From assembly GCF_005771525.1 (NCBI RefSeq), contig NZ_VAVZ01000031.1, positions 1 through 44,766 on the forward strand: a DNA stretch of 44,766 nt, in the 5' to 3' direction. How positions within the stretch are numbered: position 1 is the stretch's first letter; each line of letters begins with the position of its first letter. The stretch comes from Nesterenkonia salmonea. Its GTDB lineage: Bacteria > Actinomycetota > Actinomycetes > Actinomycetales > Micrococcaceae. Positions 16,260-25,448 of the stretch are shown piece by piece. The position numbers and the translations under genes were made by a program. The notes below the pieces were generated by a model that searched no databases, had not been told where the DNA came from, and saw nothing but the letters and a program-made list of their open reading frames with translations.

Positions 16260-17647
16260 ACCAGGGCCTCCTTCTTCAACCGCGAAGCGGCGTCGTCGTC
16301 AGATCCCCATCCACTGGCGGCGAAGGCCTGCTGGAGATCACTCCACAGGTCCTCGACGTTCTCCCGCCCCACAGAGAAGCGGACTGTCTGCTCAGTGATT
16401 TCACCGGCGGCTCTCAGCTCGGGGCTGAGCCGGCAATGGGTCATCGACGCCGGGTGGGCGACCATCGAGCGGGCGTCACCGATGTTCGCGGCCAGTTTGA
16501 AAAGCGTGAGCGAATCGATGAACCGCTCCACAACTGTGGGCCCGCCTGCCAGCTCAATGGACAGCACCGCGCCAGTGCCCCGAGGAAAGTCGCGCTTGGC
16601 GAGTGCGGCATTAGGGTCTCCGCGGAGGCTGGGGTGGCGGACACGGTGCACAGCTGAATGGTTCGAGAGCCGTTCGGACAGCGTCTCGGCGTTGCGACAG
16701 TGCCGGTCCAGGCGCACATCAAGGGTTTCGATCCCCTCCAGGACCTGCTGGGCGCTCCACGGCGCTAAGCAGGGGCCGAAGTCATGCAAGTACTTGGCGC
16801 GGATCAGATGAAGCACCGCGCCGTGCTCGCCATAGCGCTCCACCAACGGCGTATCACCAAAACGGGCCGTCGCGGCGGTGAACTGCGGCCATTTGTGCGG
16901 TTGATCGGTGGGGGAGAAGCTCCCCGCGTCGACGACGACGCCGGCAAGCGCGGTGCCATTTCCGGACAGGTACTTGGTGGCCGAGTGAATGACGAAGTCC
17001 GCACCCAGCTTGGCAGGCTGCACTAGGTAAGGGCTGGCGAGTGTGTTGTCCACGATCAGCGGGATCTGCGCGGTGCGGGCGATCCGAGCCAGGGCGGGAA
17101 TATCGGGAAGGTCAGCGTGCGGATTGCCGATGGACTCCACAAGGCAGGCACGTGTTCGCTCTGTGACAGCATCGGCCCAAGCCTGGGGCTGATGTGGGTC
17201 GACCCAGGAGACACTGATGCCGGCCTCCGCCAAGGAATCGTTGAGCAAGTCCGCGGTGCCGCCGTAGATCTTGGCGGAGGCCACTACATGCCCGGCGGGG
17301 ATATCCACGTGAGCGCGACCGTCGGGGCTCTGACCGGAACGCCCTGCCAGGGCTAAGAGAGTCAGAGCGATGGCGGCTTGCCCTGATGCGACAGCGACGG
17401 CGCCGACACCGGCTTCGAGCTCCGCCACGCGCCGCTCCAACAGCGCCACGGTGGGACTGCCAGTACGGGAATAGGTGAAGGCTGCCTCACGCTGGGCGAA
17501 GGCTTCACGGGCATCGCGGAGGCTGGTGAAGTCATAGGCCGCGGAGAGATAGACCGGTGGTTGCACTGGCCGTAGGTCTGAATCTGAGTTCAGTCCGGCG
17601 TGAATCTGCGCTGTAGCGCTACAGTCCGGCTTTCGCAGTGATGGCAT
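16256..17647 (-). CDS. metY: O-acetylhomoserine sulfhydrylase
   Basis: This 463-residue PLP enzyme condenses O-acetylhomoserine with sulfide to homocysteine, or with methanethiol to methionine. It has the family pattern TYSRTGSPTVALLERRVAELE, SAKIYGGTADLL, ESIGNPHADLPD and the PLP lysine Lys225 in HSATKYLSGNG. The SGNGTALAG segment and the length distinguish MetY from MetB. AGGGGA lies just upstream of the ATG. It is the first gene after a SAM-IV riboswitch, so it is switched off when S-adenosylmethionine is plentiful. As it can fix free sulfide directly, it is the natural sink for sulfur from the neighbouring uptake systems. Confidence 0.9.
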   Translation of the reverse strand: MPSLRKPDCSATAQIHAGLNSDSDLRPVQPPVYLSAAYDFTSLRDAREAFAQREAAFTYSRTGSPTVALLERRVAELEAGVGAVAVASGQAAIALTLLALAGRSGQSPDGRAHVDIPAGHVVASAKIYGGTADLLNDSLAEAGISVSWVDPHQPQAWADAVTERTRACLVESIGNPHADLPDIPALARIARTAQIPLIVDNTLASPYLVQPAKLGADFVIHSATKYLSGNGTALAGVVVDAGSFSPTDQPHKWPQFTAATARFGDTPLVERYGEHGAVLHLIRAKYLHDFGPCLAPWSAQQVLEGIETLDVRLDRHCRNAETLSERLSNHSAVHRVRHPSLRGDPNAALAKRDFPRGTGAVLSIELAGGPTVVERFIDSLTLFKLAANIGDARSMVAHPASMTHCRLSPELRAAGEITEQTVRFSVGRENVEDLWSDLQQAFAASGWGSDDDAASRLKKEALV

Positions 17648-17687
17648 ACATTCCCCTGCCGTTGGGGCGATGCGGGCGAGCCGCGAT

Positions 17688-17811
17688 CGCGCCGTGCTTA
17701 CCAGCGAACATCGTGAACGCCGGTCGGATCGTCATCTGGGGCACCCCGTCACAGCGGAAGGGTTGCCGACCGGCCAGCCAGAGCTTTGATGAACCGGTAC
17801 TCGTGATCCCT
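17688..17811 (-). promoter_or_regulatory. SAM-IV riboswitch (metY-metB leader)
   Basis: On the minus strand the RNA begins with GGATCACGAGTACC, continues with GGCTGGCCGGTCGGCAACCC, then GACGGGGTGCCCCAGATGA, and closes with GATCC pairing with the opening GGATC. A downstream GGTAAGCACGG corresponds to the pseudoknot tail. These are the conserved blocks of the actinobacterial SAM-IV class. It sits between a TATTAT -10 box (17823-17818) and metY. Binding of S-adenosylmethionine is expected to reduce expression. Boundaries are approximate. Confidence 0.9.
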
Positions 17812-17817
17812 CTGAAC

Positions 17818-17823
17818 ATAATA
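17818..17823 (-). promoter_or_regulatory. -10 box of the metY-metB promoter
   Basis: TATTAT on the minus strand lies 8 bases before the first base of the riboswitch, so transcription would begin at its 5' end. No good -35 hexamer is visible upstream. Confidence 0.45.
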
Positions 17824-17928
17824 ACCCAGGACGCAAATGCTCACACCCAGATGGCAGTTTCTATGCCGGTCCTTCACATCGCGTCACAAAGCTTCTGGGT
17901 TGAGCGGATGAATCAGTATGTTCATCGT

Positions 17929-19557
17929 ATGAGTCCTTCACACCTTCGCCTGGGCGTCCCCGTGCTCGCAGCTTCACTCGCCCTTGTCGCGTGCGGCGGT
18001 AATGCCGATACCGAGGGCGAACCGGAATCCGGCGGTACCCTGACGTACCTCGAACACCAGCCGTATGACACCCTCTACCCGCCAGCGGCGGGCTTCTACC
18101 CCAATGGGGCGGTCATCAATAACATCGCTGACCGGCTGCTCTGGCAGGACCCCGAGACGCTGGAGCTGCACCCCTGGATCGCCACCGACCTTCCCGAGGT
18201 GAACGACGACGCCACCGAATTCACCTTCACTATCCGGGACGACGTCACGTACTCAGACGGAACGGAACTCACGGCCGAAAACGTGGTCAAGAACTTTGAC
18301 CTCTACGGTCAAGGTGACTCTGACCGCACCCTGTCAGTCTCCGAGGCGATCAACAACTATGACTACGGCGAGGTCATTGACGAGACCACTGTTCGGTTCC
18401 ATTTCACCGAACCGGCCCCTGGCTTCGCTCAGGCGGCCTCGACCATCAACTCCGGGCTGCTCTCTGACGAGACGCTTGACCACACACAGGAGGACTTCGG
18501 TCCGGGGAACGCGACGACCATCATTGGTTCCGGCCCCTTCGTTGTCGCAGAAGAAGAACTGGGCACCGAGTACACCCTGGAGGCCCGCGAAGACTACGAC
18601 TGGGCACCGGAAGAACACGACCACCAGGGGCCCGCACAGATTGACGCAGTCCAGGTGATTGTCACCCCGGAGGACAGCGTACGCATCGGGTCTCTGGTGT
18701 CCGGTCAAGCAGACGTGGCCCGTCAGATCGAAGCTCAGGACGAAGAGCAGTTGGAGAACTCCGGCGCGTCGATCGAGGCCTATGGCACCAAATCGGTGAA
18801 CAACGGCTTCAACTTCCGCATCGGTCACCCCATTTTGGAGGACCTGGAGACTCGCCAGGCCATCATTCACGCGGTGGACCGTGAAGCGGTCTTGGAAAAC
18901 CTCTTTACAGATTCCTACCCGTTGGCGACCTCCCCGCTGGCCTCCGACGCCTTGGGCTACTCGGACCAGTCAGAACATTATGAGTATGACCCTGATCGGG
19001 CGATCGAATTACTTGAGGAAGCTGGCTGGGAGGAAGGCCCCGACGGGATTCGCGAACGCGACGGCGAGCGCCTACAGCTGACCGTCAACGAGGCACATCC
19101 GCAGCCTCGCTCGGCAGAACTGGTGACGGTGGTGGCCCAGCAGCTGCGAGAGGTGGGGATCGAGCTTGAGCTGCTTTCGGGTGACCGTGCGCAGCAGAAT
19201 GAGGAGGCCCAAGACCCAGAGCTGGTCCAGATCTTCCACTCGATGGTCGGCCGGGCGGATTACGACGTCATCAAGAGTCAGTACCACTCCGAGAACCGCA
19301 ACGTTCTGCTCAACGGTTACGACGAGGACGTGACAGACCCGGAGCTGGAATCGCTCCTGGAAGACATCGCCTCGCTGCCGAATGAGGCTGATCGTGTGGT
19401 GGCCAGTGAGCAGGCTCAGCAATATCTGGCGGAGAACGCCTATGTGCTGCCCTTCTTTGAAGAGCCGCAGGTCTATGGCGTTCAACCACATGTCCTCGGG
19501 TTCGAGACAGAATCCGTGGCACGGCCAAGCTTCTACGGCGTCTCGCTGGACGACTGA
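17929..19557 (+). CDS. ABC transporter substrate-binding lipoprotein (oligopeptide/nickel type, KPN_01854-like)
   Basis: This 542-residue family 5 extracellular binding protein is lipid-anchored: the signal ends in LALVACGG. The mature part opens with GGTLTYLEHQPYDTLYPPAAGFYPNG and has YSDGTELTAENVVKNFD, the hallmark of family 5. The opening matches the subfamily I know as TIGR04028 (KPN_01854 family), found with the luciferase-like and CMD proteins encoded downstream. It delivers an unknown solute to the two permeases. Start: ATG at 17929 is six bases after TATGTT and may be leaderless; ATG at 17908 gives a longer signal peptide. It is divergent from the SAM-IV-controlled metY. Confidence 0.9.
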   Translation: MSPSHLRLGVPVLAASLALVACGGNADTEGEPESGGTLTYLEHQPYDTLYPPAAGFYPNGAVINNIADRLLWQDPETLELHPWIATDLPEVNDDATEFTFTIRDDVTYSDGTELTAENVVKNFDLYGQGDSDRTLSVSEAINNYDYGEVIDETTVRFHFTEPAPGFAQAASTINSGLLSDETLDHTQEDFGPGNATTIIGSGPFVVAEEELGTEYTLEAREDYDWAPEEHDHQGPAQIDAVQVIVTPEDSVRIGSLVSGQADVARQIEAQDEEQLENSGASIEAYGTKSVNNGFNFRIGHPILEDLETRQAIIHAVDREAVLENLFTDSYPLATSPLASDALGYSDQSEHYEYDPDRAIELLEEAGWEEGPDGIRERDGERLQLTVNEAHPQPRSAELVTVVAQQLREVGIELELLSGDRAQQNEEAQDPELVQIFHSMVGRADYDVIKSQYHSENRNVLLNGYDEDVTDPELESLLEDIASLPNEADRVVASEQAQQYLAENAYVLPFFEEPQVYGVQPHVLGFETESVARPSFYGVSLDD

Positions 19558-19575
19558 GATCCCACTCCTTGACAT

Positions 19576-19600
19576 GGCGGGAGCTGTGACAGCGCCCGCC
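19576..19600 (+). terminator. Intercistronic hairpin between binding protein and permease
   Basis: GGCGGG-A-GCTG-TGA-CAGC-G-CCCGCC forms a ten-pair stem with one symmetric mismatch and a three-base loop. There is no U-tract. Such structures after binding-protein genes act as partial terminators or protect the upstream mRNA, raising binding protein over permease; that role is inferred. Confidence 0.55.
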
Positions 19601-19624
19601 CCCTTCGACAAAGGTTGACTTTCG

Positions 19625-20563
19625 ATGTGGTCCTACGTGCTGCGCCGGCTAGGACAGGCGCTGCTGGTGCTCCTCGTGGCATTCACCGCAACGTTCTTCC
19701 TGCTGCACTACCTGCCGGGAGATGCCGTCATCGCGCGCTATGGCAGCCCGCAATTGGGACTGTCTTCCGCTGAGGTCGCTGAGATCAGAGCATCCATGGG
19801 GGCGGATCAGCCGGTGTGGACCCAGTTCTGGCTTGCGCTGACCGGCTTCCTGACGGGAAACCTGGGGTATTCGGCCCAGACCGGGGCCTCGGTGAGTTCG
19901 ATGCTGACCACGGCCTTGCCGGAGACGGCGGCGCTGACGCTGACCAGTTTTCTGCTCGCTGTGGTGCTGGCCTTCACCATCGCCTTCACCTCCACCTTCG
20001 GACGTTTCGCGTGGCTACGCCGGGTGATGCGCGCCCTACCTCCCCTGTTTATTTCCATTCCGGTGTTCTGGCTGGCGATAGTGCTGATCCAGATCTTCTC
20101 CTTTCAGCTGGGGCTTGTCCCGGTGATCGGGGCTTCTGACCTGCAAGCGCTGGTCCTCCCTTCGCTGGCCATCAGTGTGCCGATCGCAGCTCCACTGGCG
20201 CAGATCCTGGTGAGCAGCATCGATGAGGTGCGCAGTCAGCCTTTCGTCTCGGTGGTACGCGCCAAGGGTGCTTCCACCAACTGGCTGCTCTGGCGCAACG
20301 TGTTAGGCAACGCGTTGCTGCCGGCGCTGACGATCGCCGGGCTTCTTTTCGGTGAGCTGATCGCCGGAGCTGTGGTCACCGAGACCATCTTCGGCAGATC
20401 AGGGATCGGACGAATGACCGAGCAGGCGGTGGCCAATCGGGATATGCCGGTGCTGCAGGCGATCGTGGTGCTCTCCGCAGCGACGTTCGTCCTGATTAAC
20501 CTGATTGTGGACTTGCTCTACCCCGTGCTGGACCCACGTTTACGAAAGAAGGTGCGCGTATGA
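19625..20563 (+). CDS. ABC transporter permease (DppB/OppB type)
   Basis: This 312-residue inner-membrane protein has six predicted transmembrane helices. It starts in the DppB manner (MWSYVLRRLGQALLVLL, then LHYLPGDA) and contains the permease-ATPase coupling segment with the EAA-like loop VRAKGASTNWLLWRNVLGNALLP. It pairs with the next permease and the fused ATPase to form one importer. The gene overlaps the next start by four bases. It follows the binding-protein gene after an intercistronic hairpin. Confidence 0.9.
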   Translation: MWSYVLRRLGQALLVLLVAFTATFFLLHYLPGDAVIARYGSPQLGLSSAEVAEIRASMGADQPVWTQFWLALTGFLTGNLGYSAQTGASVSSMLTTALPETAALTLTSFLLAVVLAFTIAFTSTFGRFAWLRRVMRALPPLFISIPVFWLAIVLIQIFSFQLGLVPVIGASDLQALVLPSLAISVPIAAPLAQILVSSIDEVRSQPFVSVVRAKGASTNWLLWRNVLGNALLPALTIAGLLFGELIAGAVVTETIFGRSGIGRMTEQAVANRDMPVLQAIVVLSAATFVLINLIVDLLYPVLDPRLRKKVRV

Positions 20564-21408
20564 GCAGCATCGCCACAGTCTTTACCCGATCCCGCAAGGC
20601 CCAGACCGGCACGTCGCTTCTTCGTCCCAGTGTGCTCTTGGCCTTCGGGGCATTGGGGGTCACTGTTTCCTGGGCCCTGGTGCCGGGACTCTTCACCTCA
20701 TATGATCCTATCGCCAACGTCGGCCCGAGCTTGCAGGCCCCCAACGCCGAACACTTCTTTGGCACGGACTCCACCGGCCGGGACGTGCTCTCCCGAGTCA
20801 TCTATGGAGCCAGAGAGACCCTCACGGGGGCGCTCATGGCCGTCGCCGTCGGGTTCCTGGTCGGTACCGCCATGGGAGTACTCTCCGGCAGTTCGCACAG
20901 AAGCGTAGATGAGGTGCTGATGCGCATCGTCGATGTGCTGCTGGCCATCCCCTCTCTGCTCCTCTCACTGAGCGTGATCATTCTGTTGGGCTATGGCACT
21001 GTGAACGTGGCCATCGCAGTGGGAATCACCTCGATCGCAGCATTCGCCCGCTTGTCCCGATCTCAGGTGGTGCAGGTCTCGCGCAGCGACTTTGTGGAGG
21101 CCGCCTACGGCTCCGGGGGCAGCTTCGGCACAGTCCTCTGGCGCCACATTCTGCCGAACTCGCTCACCCCAGTATTGGCGCTGGCTGCACTGCAGTTCGG
21201 CAGTGCGATCCTACAGATCTCCACCCTGGGATTCCTGGGATACGGTGCTCCTCCACCGACCCCCGAGTGGGGACTGATGATCGCTGAGTCCCGGGACTTC
21301 GTCGCCACAGCATGGTGGCTGACCACCCTGCCCGGACTGGTGCTGGTGATCACGGTACTGTCCACCAACCGGCTCAGCTACGCCATCCAAGCCAGGAGGA
21401 ACGCATGA
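20560..21408 (+). CDS. ABC transporter permease (DppC/OppC type)
   Basis: This 282-residue permease has an N-terminal helix and the characteristic HFFGTDSTGRDVLSRVIYGARETL segment of DppC proteins, then five further helices and the coupling loop VEAAYGSGGSFGTVLWRHILPN. It forms the heterodimer with the preceding DppB-like protein. Starts and stops overlap by four bases (ATGA) on both sides, so the transporter genes are translationally coupled. Confidence 0.9.
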   Translation: MSSIATVFTRSRKAQTGTSLLRPSVLLAFGALGVTVSWALVPGLFTSYDPIANVGPSLQAPNAEHFFGTDSTGRDVLSRVIYGARETLTGALMAVAVGFLVGTAMGVLSGSSHRSVDEVLMRIVDVLLAIPSLLLSLSVIILLGYGTVNVAIAVGITSIAAFARLSRSQVVQVSRSDFVEAAYGSGGSFGTVLWRHILPNSLTPVLALAALQFGSAILQISTLGFLGYGAPPPTPEWGLMIAESRDFVATAWWLTTLPGLVLVITVLSTNRLSYAIQARRNA

Positions 21409-23090
21409 ACCGAACAGAGACTCTGCACAGCGCCCCGCAGAGCACGACGACGGCGGACCGGCTCGACTCCTCCGCCCACCGCTCTGCGCTGCTGGCTGTC
21501 GAGGACCTCTCCGTCGCCTACACCTCACGCGGCGTGCAGCGACCGGCAGTTGACCAGGTCTCCTTCACCCTGGACCGCGGCGAGACACTAGCCGTAGTGG
21601 GCGAATCAGGTTCAGGGAAGTCCACCATCGCCCAATCCCTCATCGGGCTGCTGCCAGCCGGGGGCAACGTCACCTCAGGCACCGCACATCTGGGGGACAG
21701 GTCAGCGGATCTGGATCTCCTGCGGCTGAGCGATCAGTCCATGCGTCCCATCCGGGGCCGGCGCATCGGCCTGATCCCCCAGGACCCCAGCAACTCGCTC
21801 AATCCTGTGCGGACCGTGGGCTGGTCTGTAGCTGAGGCGATGCGCATCCACCGGCGCGGGGATAAGCGCACCCGCCAGCGCAGAACTCTGGAACTCCTGG
21901 AACGCGTAGGCATCGATGACCCAGAACGGCGCGCCCGGCAGTACCCACATGAGCTCTCTGGCGGACAGCGTCAGCGTGTGTTGATCGCCGCGGCGATCGC
22001 CCTGGAGCCTGAGCTGATCATTGCCGATGAGCCCACCTCCGCGTTGGATGTCACTGTGCAGCGGGTAATTCTTGACCTCATTGACGAATTGCGTACCGAG
22101 CTCAACGCCTCGGTGCTGTTCGTCACCCATGATCTGGCTGTCGCTGCCGAACGCGCAGACTCGCTCCTGGTGCTCCATCAGGGCACCGTCAAAGAACGCG
22201 GCCCAGCCCGGACAATCCTTACCTCGCCACAGGATGACTACACCAAGCGGTTGCTCTCGAATGCGCCGTCCCTGCTGTCCCCACCAGACCGCCGGCCTGT
22301 TCCACAGACTGATCCACGTTTCGTCGCTGTAGATGGACTCACCCACAGGTACAAGACCGGAAAGTCCTCGTTCGCGGCGGTCAAAGATGTCAGCTTCACG
22401 ATCGCCCGGGGCAGCACTCATGCTCTGGTGGGCGAATCCGGATCGGGAAAGACCACCCTGGGTCGGGCGATCGCCGGTTTCCACGCCCCGAGCACAGGCA
22501 GTGTCACAGTCGGGGGAGTTGACGTTGCCTCAGCGCGGAAACGCCCTGAGTTCCGTAAACAGGTCCAGCTTGTCTACCAAAACCCCTACGGTTCCCTAGA
22601 CCCCCGGCAAAGCGTCGGGGAGATCGTTGCCGAGCCACTACGAAACTTCGGCGTCAAAGACCGTGGCGAGCGGCGGCGTCGTGCTCTGCTCGAACTTGAA
22701 CGGGTGGCGTTGCCCCCAGAGATTGCTGACCGTCTCCCGCGAGAACTCTCTGGAGGTCAGCGGCAGCGCGTGGCGATAGCTCGGGCGCTTGTGCTGCGTC
22801 CAGACCTGCTGGTCCTCGATGAGGCTGTCTCCGCGCTGGATGTGACCATTCAGGCGCAGATCTTGAGTCTGCTGGAGAAACTGCAGCAGGAGCTGGAGCT
22901 GACCTACGTCTTCATTTCCCACGACCTCGCGGTGGTCAGGCAGATCGCCGATACGGTCTCCGTGCTGGCTGCGGGGGAGCAGGTGGAATCAGGACCCACC
23001 GAGGCGGTGTTCAACTCTCCAGAGCATGAATACACCCGTGCTCTGCTGAGCGCCATCCCCCGCCCCCGAATCACGCCCACAGTTCCCTGA
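21405..23090 (+). CDS. Dual ATP-binding protein of the dipeptide-type ABC transporter (DppD-DppF fusion)
   Basis: This 561-residue protein carries two complete ABC ATPase domains. Domain one has Walker A GESGSGKST, signature ELSGGQRQRV, Walker B IIADEPTSALD. Domain two has Walker A GESGSGKTT, signature ELSGGQRQRV, Walker B LLVLDEAVSALD. In the second domain the residue after Glu is Ala rather than Pro; the catalytic Glu is kept. The fusion of DppD and DppF types is common in actinobacteria. AGGAGG precedes the ATG. It energises import of the solute bound by the lipoprotein. Confidence 0.92.
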   Translation: MNRTETLHSAPQSTTTADRLDSSAHRSALLAVEDLSVAYTSRGVQRPAVDQVSFTLDRGETLAVVGESGSGKSTIAQSLIGLLPAGGNVTSGTAHLGDRSADLDLLRLSDQSMRPIRGRRIGLIPQDPSNSLNPVRTVGWSVAEAMRIHRRGDKRTRQRRTLELLERVGIDDPERRARQYPHELSGGQRQRVLIAAAIALEPELIIADEPTSALDVTVQRVILDLIDELRTELNASVLFVTHDLAVAAERADSLLVLHQGTVKERGPARTILTSPQDDYTKRLLSNAPSLLSPPDRRPVPQTDPRFVAVDGLTHRYKTGKSSFAAVKDVSFTIARGSTHALVGESGSGKTTLGRAIAGFHAPSTGSVTVGGVDVASARKRPEFRKQVQLVYQNPYGSLDPRQSVGEIVAEPLRNFGVKDRGERRRRALLELERVALPPEIADRLPRELSGGQRQRVAIARALVLRPDLLVLDEAVSALDVTIQAQILSLLEKLQQELELTYVFISHDLAVVRQIADTVSVLAAGEQVESGPTEAVFNSPEHEYTRALLSAIPRPRITPTVP

Positions 23091-23145
23091 CCCGCAGAGA
23101 AAAACCCGTCCCCGCACTCAATAGGCACCAGAAAGCAGGATTCCC

Positions 23146-24156
23146 GTGGCCCCCCGCATCGGATTCTTCACCCGGCTTCTCGAAAATGACACCGCCGCGA
23201 ACCGCTACAGGTTCGCCCTGGAGCAGATGAGACACGCCGAAGCCTGCGGGTTCACCACCGCGTGGATCGCTCAGCACCATTTTGACGCCGACGAAGGTGG
23301 GCTCCCCTCGCCCTGGCCGATGCTGGGTGCGGCTGCTGCGACAACCGACAGCATCCGGCTGGGAACTGCCGTGGTGACGCTTCCCCACGAGAGTGCGCTG
23401 CGCACCGCGGAGGACGCCTCCGTGGTGGACCAGCTCTCCGGCGGACGACTCGAACTGGGAGTCGCACCCGGGGCCTCTCCAGAGACCCTCGCGGCATTCG
23501 GATATGGCGGGGAGAACCCACGAGAGCTCTTCGCCGCGAAGTTCGATGTTCTGCGCAGTGCCCTCCGAGGAGAACCCATAGACGACACCGGCTTAACTCT
23601 CCAGCCCCTATCCGAAGGGTTAGAGTCGCGCATCTGGCAGGCGACCTTCTCTTCCAACGGTGCCGCCCGAGCCGGCAGCGCCGGCGATGGACTCATGCTT
23701 TCCCGTGTCCAGCCCGGCAGCCCAGAAATCTCCATCAACGAGGCACAGAACCCGATTGTCGACACCTACCTGGAGAGCCTCCCGGAGTCTGACGCTGCAC
23801 GTATCCTCACCTCGCGCACCTTGGTGGTCATCGATGAGGAGAACCGTGAATCTGTGACGGCGGCCGCCCGACCCCGGTTGGAGGAGCTGGCGGCCAGGAC
23901 CTACAAGATCAGCGGGGAGAGTCTGACGGACCAGGAACTCTTCCGCCTGACCAACAGTTACTTCGGGACCCCGGAGCAGGTCCTCGAGCAGCTCAGTGGC
24001 GATGAGATCATCGCCCGCTCCACTGACGTGAGCTTCCAGGTTCACTCCATTGACCCGGGCCATGAGCTGACGCTGCGCTCCCTGGAGTTGATCGCCACTG
24101 AGGTGGCCCCTCAGCTGGGCTGGGCACTGAGTGACAAAGTTCTGCAGAAAGTGTGA
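23146..24156 (+). CDS. FMN-dependent luciferase-like monooxygenase (KPN_01858-like)
   Basis: This 336-residue flavin monooxygenase is of the bacterial luciferase superfamily and would need reduced FMN from a separate reductase, which the block does not encode. Visible family parts are the N-terminal strand IGFFTRLLEN, FTTAWIAQHHF, IRLGTAVVTLPHESALR and VVDQLSGGRLELGVAPGA. I place it in the family known as TIGR04027, which travels with the transporter and the two CMD-fold proteins found here. The start is a GTG with AGGA upstream. Luciferase-like enzymes often oxidise C-S bonds (sulfonates, sulfones), and the neighbours are sulfur genes, so an organosulfur substrate is my inference. It overlaps the next gene's region closely. 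Confidence 0.88.
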   Translation: MAPRIGFFTRLLENDTAANRYRFALEQMRHAEACGFTTAWIAQHHFDADEGGLPSPWPMLGAAAATTDSIRLGTAVVTLPHESALRTAEDASVVDQLSGGRLELGVAPGASPETLAAFGYGGENPRELFAAKFDVLRSALRGEPIDDTGLTLQPLSEGLESRIWQATFSSNGAARAGSAGDGLMLSRVQPGSPEISINEAQNPIVDTYLESLPESDAARILTSRTLVVIDEENRESVTAAARPRLEELAARTYKISGESLTDQELFRLTNSYFGTPEQVLEQLSGDEIIARSTDVSFQVHSIDPGHELTLRSLELIATEVAPQLGWALSDKVLQKV

Positions 24157-24158
24157 CT

Positions 24159-24803
24159 ATGACTGAAACGACCCACGCGCAGACAACCAGCGGCTCGGCC
24201 GACATCATCGACTCTCTCTGCCAGATCACCCCTGGCAGCGACCTGGACACCATCCGCCGCAGCCGCGCGCAGGCGCGTGAGAACGCCCAACGGAGCTTCG
24301 AGGTTCTTCTCGACCCCCAAGATCCAGGAACATTCCCGCTCTCCGAACGCTACGCGGTCGCGGCCTACACAGTGGCTCTGCAGGCCAGTCAATCCGCCGC
24401 CCTAGACTTTTACCTGGAACTGACCGAAGAGGAGACCGACTCCCACTTCGCGCGCAGTATTGAGCAGCTGGCCCGCGCGGCGCGGAGCGTAGGGCCCTAC
24501 GGAGAGTACCGGGAGCCCCGCCACACAAGGGAGTCTGAACCGGGGACGACGGTCCACTACGACGCGAAGGAGGTCCCGGGGTCCTCCCCGAGGTTGGCTG
24601 CGGCACTGGAGCACGCACATCTGCTGAGCCTGCATCCGCGAGATGCCCGGCCTGAGCATCTGAAGCGTCTGGAGAACGCAGGGTGGTCGGCTGATGAGAT
24701 CGTCACGTTGAGCCAGTTGATTGCCTTCCTGGCCTTCCAGATCCGTGTTGTTGATGGTCTGCTGGCTCTTGCTGACAACCCTTCCCCTGAGGAGACCCGC
24801 TGA
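24159..24803 (+). CDS. CMD-domain protein (Avi_7170-like)
   Basis: This 214-residue all-helical protein has a carboxymuconolactone decarboxylase/AhpD-like fold (LSERYAVAAYTVALQASQ and SADEIVTLSQLIAFLAFQIRVVDGL) but lacks the redox CxxC motif of AhpD. It matches what I know as TIGR04029, always paired with the AhpD-like protein encoded next. The two probably form a complex. The stop and the next ATG share one base (TGATG). A GTG at 24153 is an alternative start. The biochemical role is unknown. Confidence 0.8.
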   Translation: MTETTHAQTTSGSADIIDSLCQITPGSDLDTIRRSRAQARENAQRSFEVLLDPQDPGTFPLSERYAVAAYTVALQASQSAALDFYLELTEEETDSHFARSIEQLARAARSVGPYGEYREPRHTRESEPGTTVHYDAKEVPGSSPRLAAALEHAHLLSLHPRDARPEHLKRLENAGWSADEIVTLSQLIAFLAFQIRVVDGLLALADNPSPEETR

Positions 24804-25417
24804 TGTCTGCAGTCATTGAGTATGAAGAGCTGAACCGGCCAGATGGCTTCACTCAGGAAGGTCTGGGTTGGGTGCCATGGTTACGGCCGATAACTGAGGA
24901 GGACCTCACGGAGGAGCAGCGGGAAGCGCTCATCCACGAGTTCCGGATCAAGAGTGATTATTTCCGATTGCTGGTGCGCAACCCGGAGGCGCTGCACGCC
25001 CGGACGCTGACCGATGTGGACATCTTCACTAACCCAGCTGGCGGCCTGCCCCGGGCAGACCGGGAGATCGCGGCTTCTGCGGCCTCGCGTGTCAACGGTT
25101 GTGTCTATTGCGCGTCGGTGCACACGGCGCGCGCTACCCATGAATCCGGCCGAAGGGAAGATGTTCAGCGTCTCCTCGATGAGGGCGTTGAGGCCCCGCT
25201 GGGGGAGGAGTGGGAAGTGGTGGCGCAGGCCTCAGCAGCCCTGACCCGAACCCCGTCTCAGTTTGGTGCTGGAGAGATCACCTCTCTGCGCGAAGCCGGG
25301 CTCGACGACGCCAGCATTGTCGATGCCATCAACGGAGCAGCATTCTTCAACTGGGCCAACCGACTCATGCTCAGCTTAGGCGAGCCCACAGTCCCTAAGC
25401 GGCGGAATAGAGCCTGA
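24803..25417 (+). CDS. Alkylhydroperoxidase AhpD-like protein (Avi_7169-like)
   Basis: This 204-residue protein keeps the full AhpD active-site pattern: Glu88, then Cys100-Val-Tyr-Cys103 and His107 (NGCVYCASVHTAR). AhpD proteins reduce peroxides or disulfides through this CxxC. It matches the family I know as TIGR04030, the last member of the transporter-monooxygenase-CMD block. A likely role is disposal of peroxide or a thiol/peroxy intermediate made by the flavin monooxygenase; this is inference. Convergent with the VOC gene 31 bases on. Confidence 0.88.
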   Translation: MSAVIEYEELNRPDGFTQEGLGWVPWLRPITEEDLTEEQREALIHEFRIKSDYFRLLVRNPEALHARTLTDVDIFTNPAGGLPRADREIAASAASRVNGCVYCASVHTARATHESGRREDVQRLLDEGVEAPLGEEWEVVAQASAALTRTPSQFGAGEITSLREAGLDDASIVDAINGAAFFNWANRLMLSLGEPTVPKRRNRA

Positions 25418-25448
25418 AGGTGCTTCAGTAGAAGAGGCAGTGTCTTGC

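Noticed and set aside
17638-17928. N-terminal extension of the binding protein starting at 17638
   Set aside because: It would translate the antisense of the SAM-IV riboswitch and place the lipoprotein signal about 100 residues inside the protein.
21702-22484. Minus-strand open frame of 260 codons
   Set aside because: It is opposite the conserved ABC ATPase domains; the length is an effect of high G+C content.
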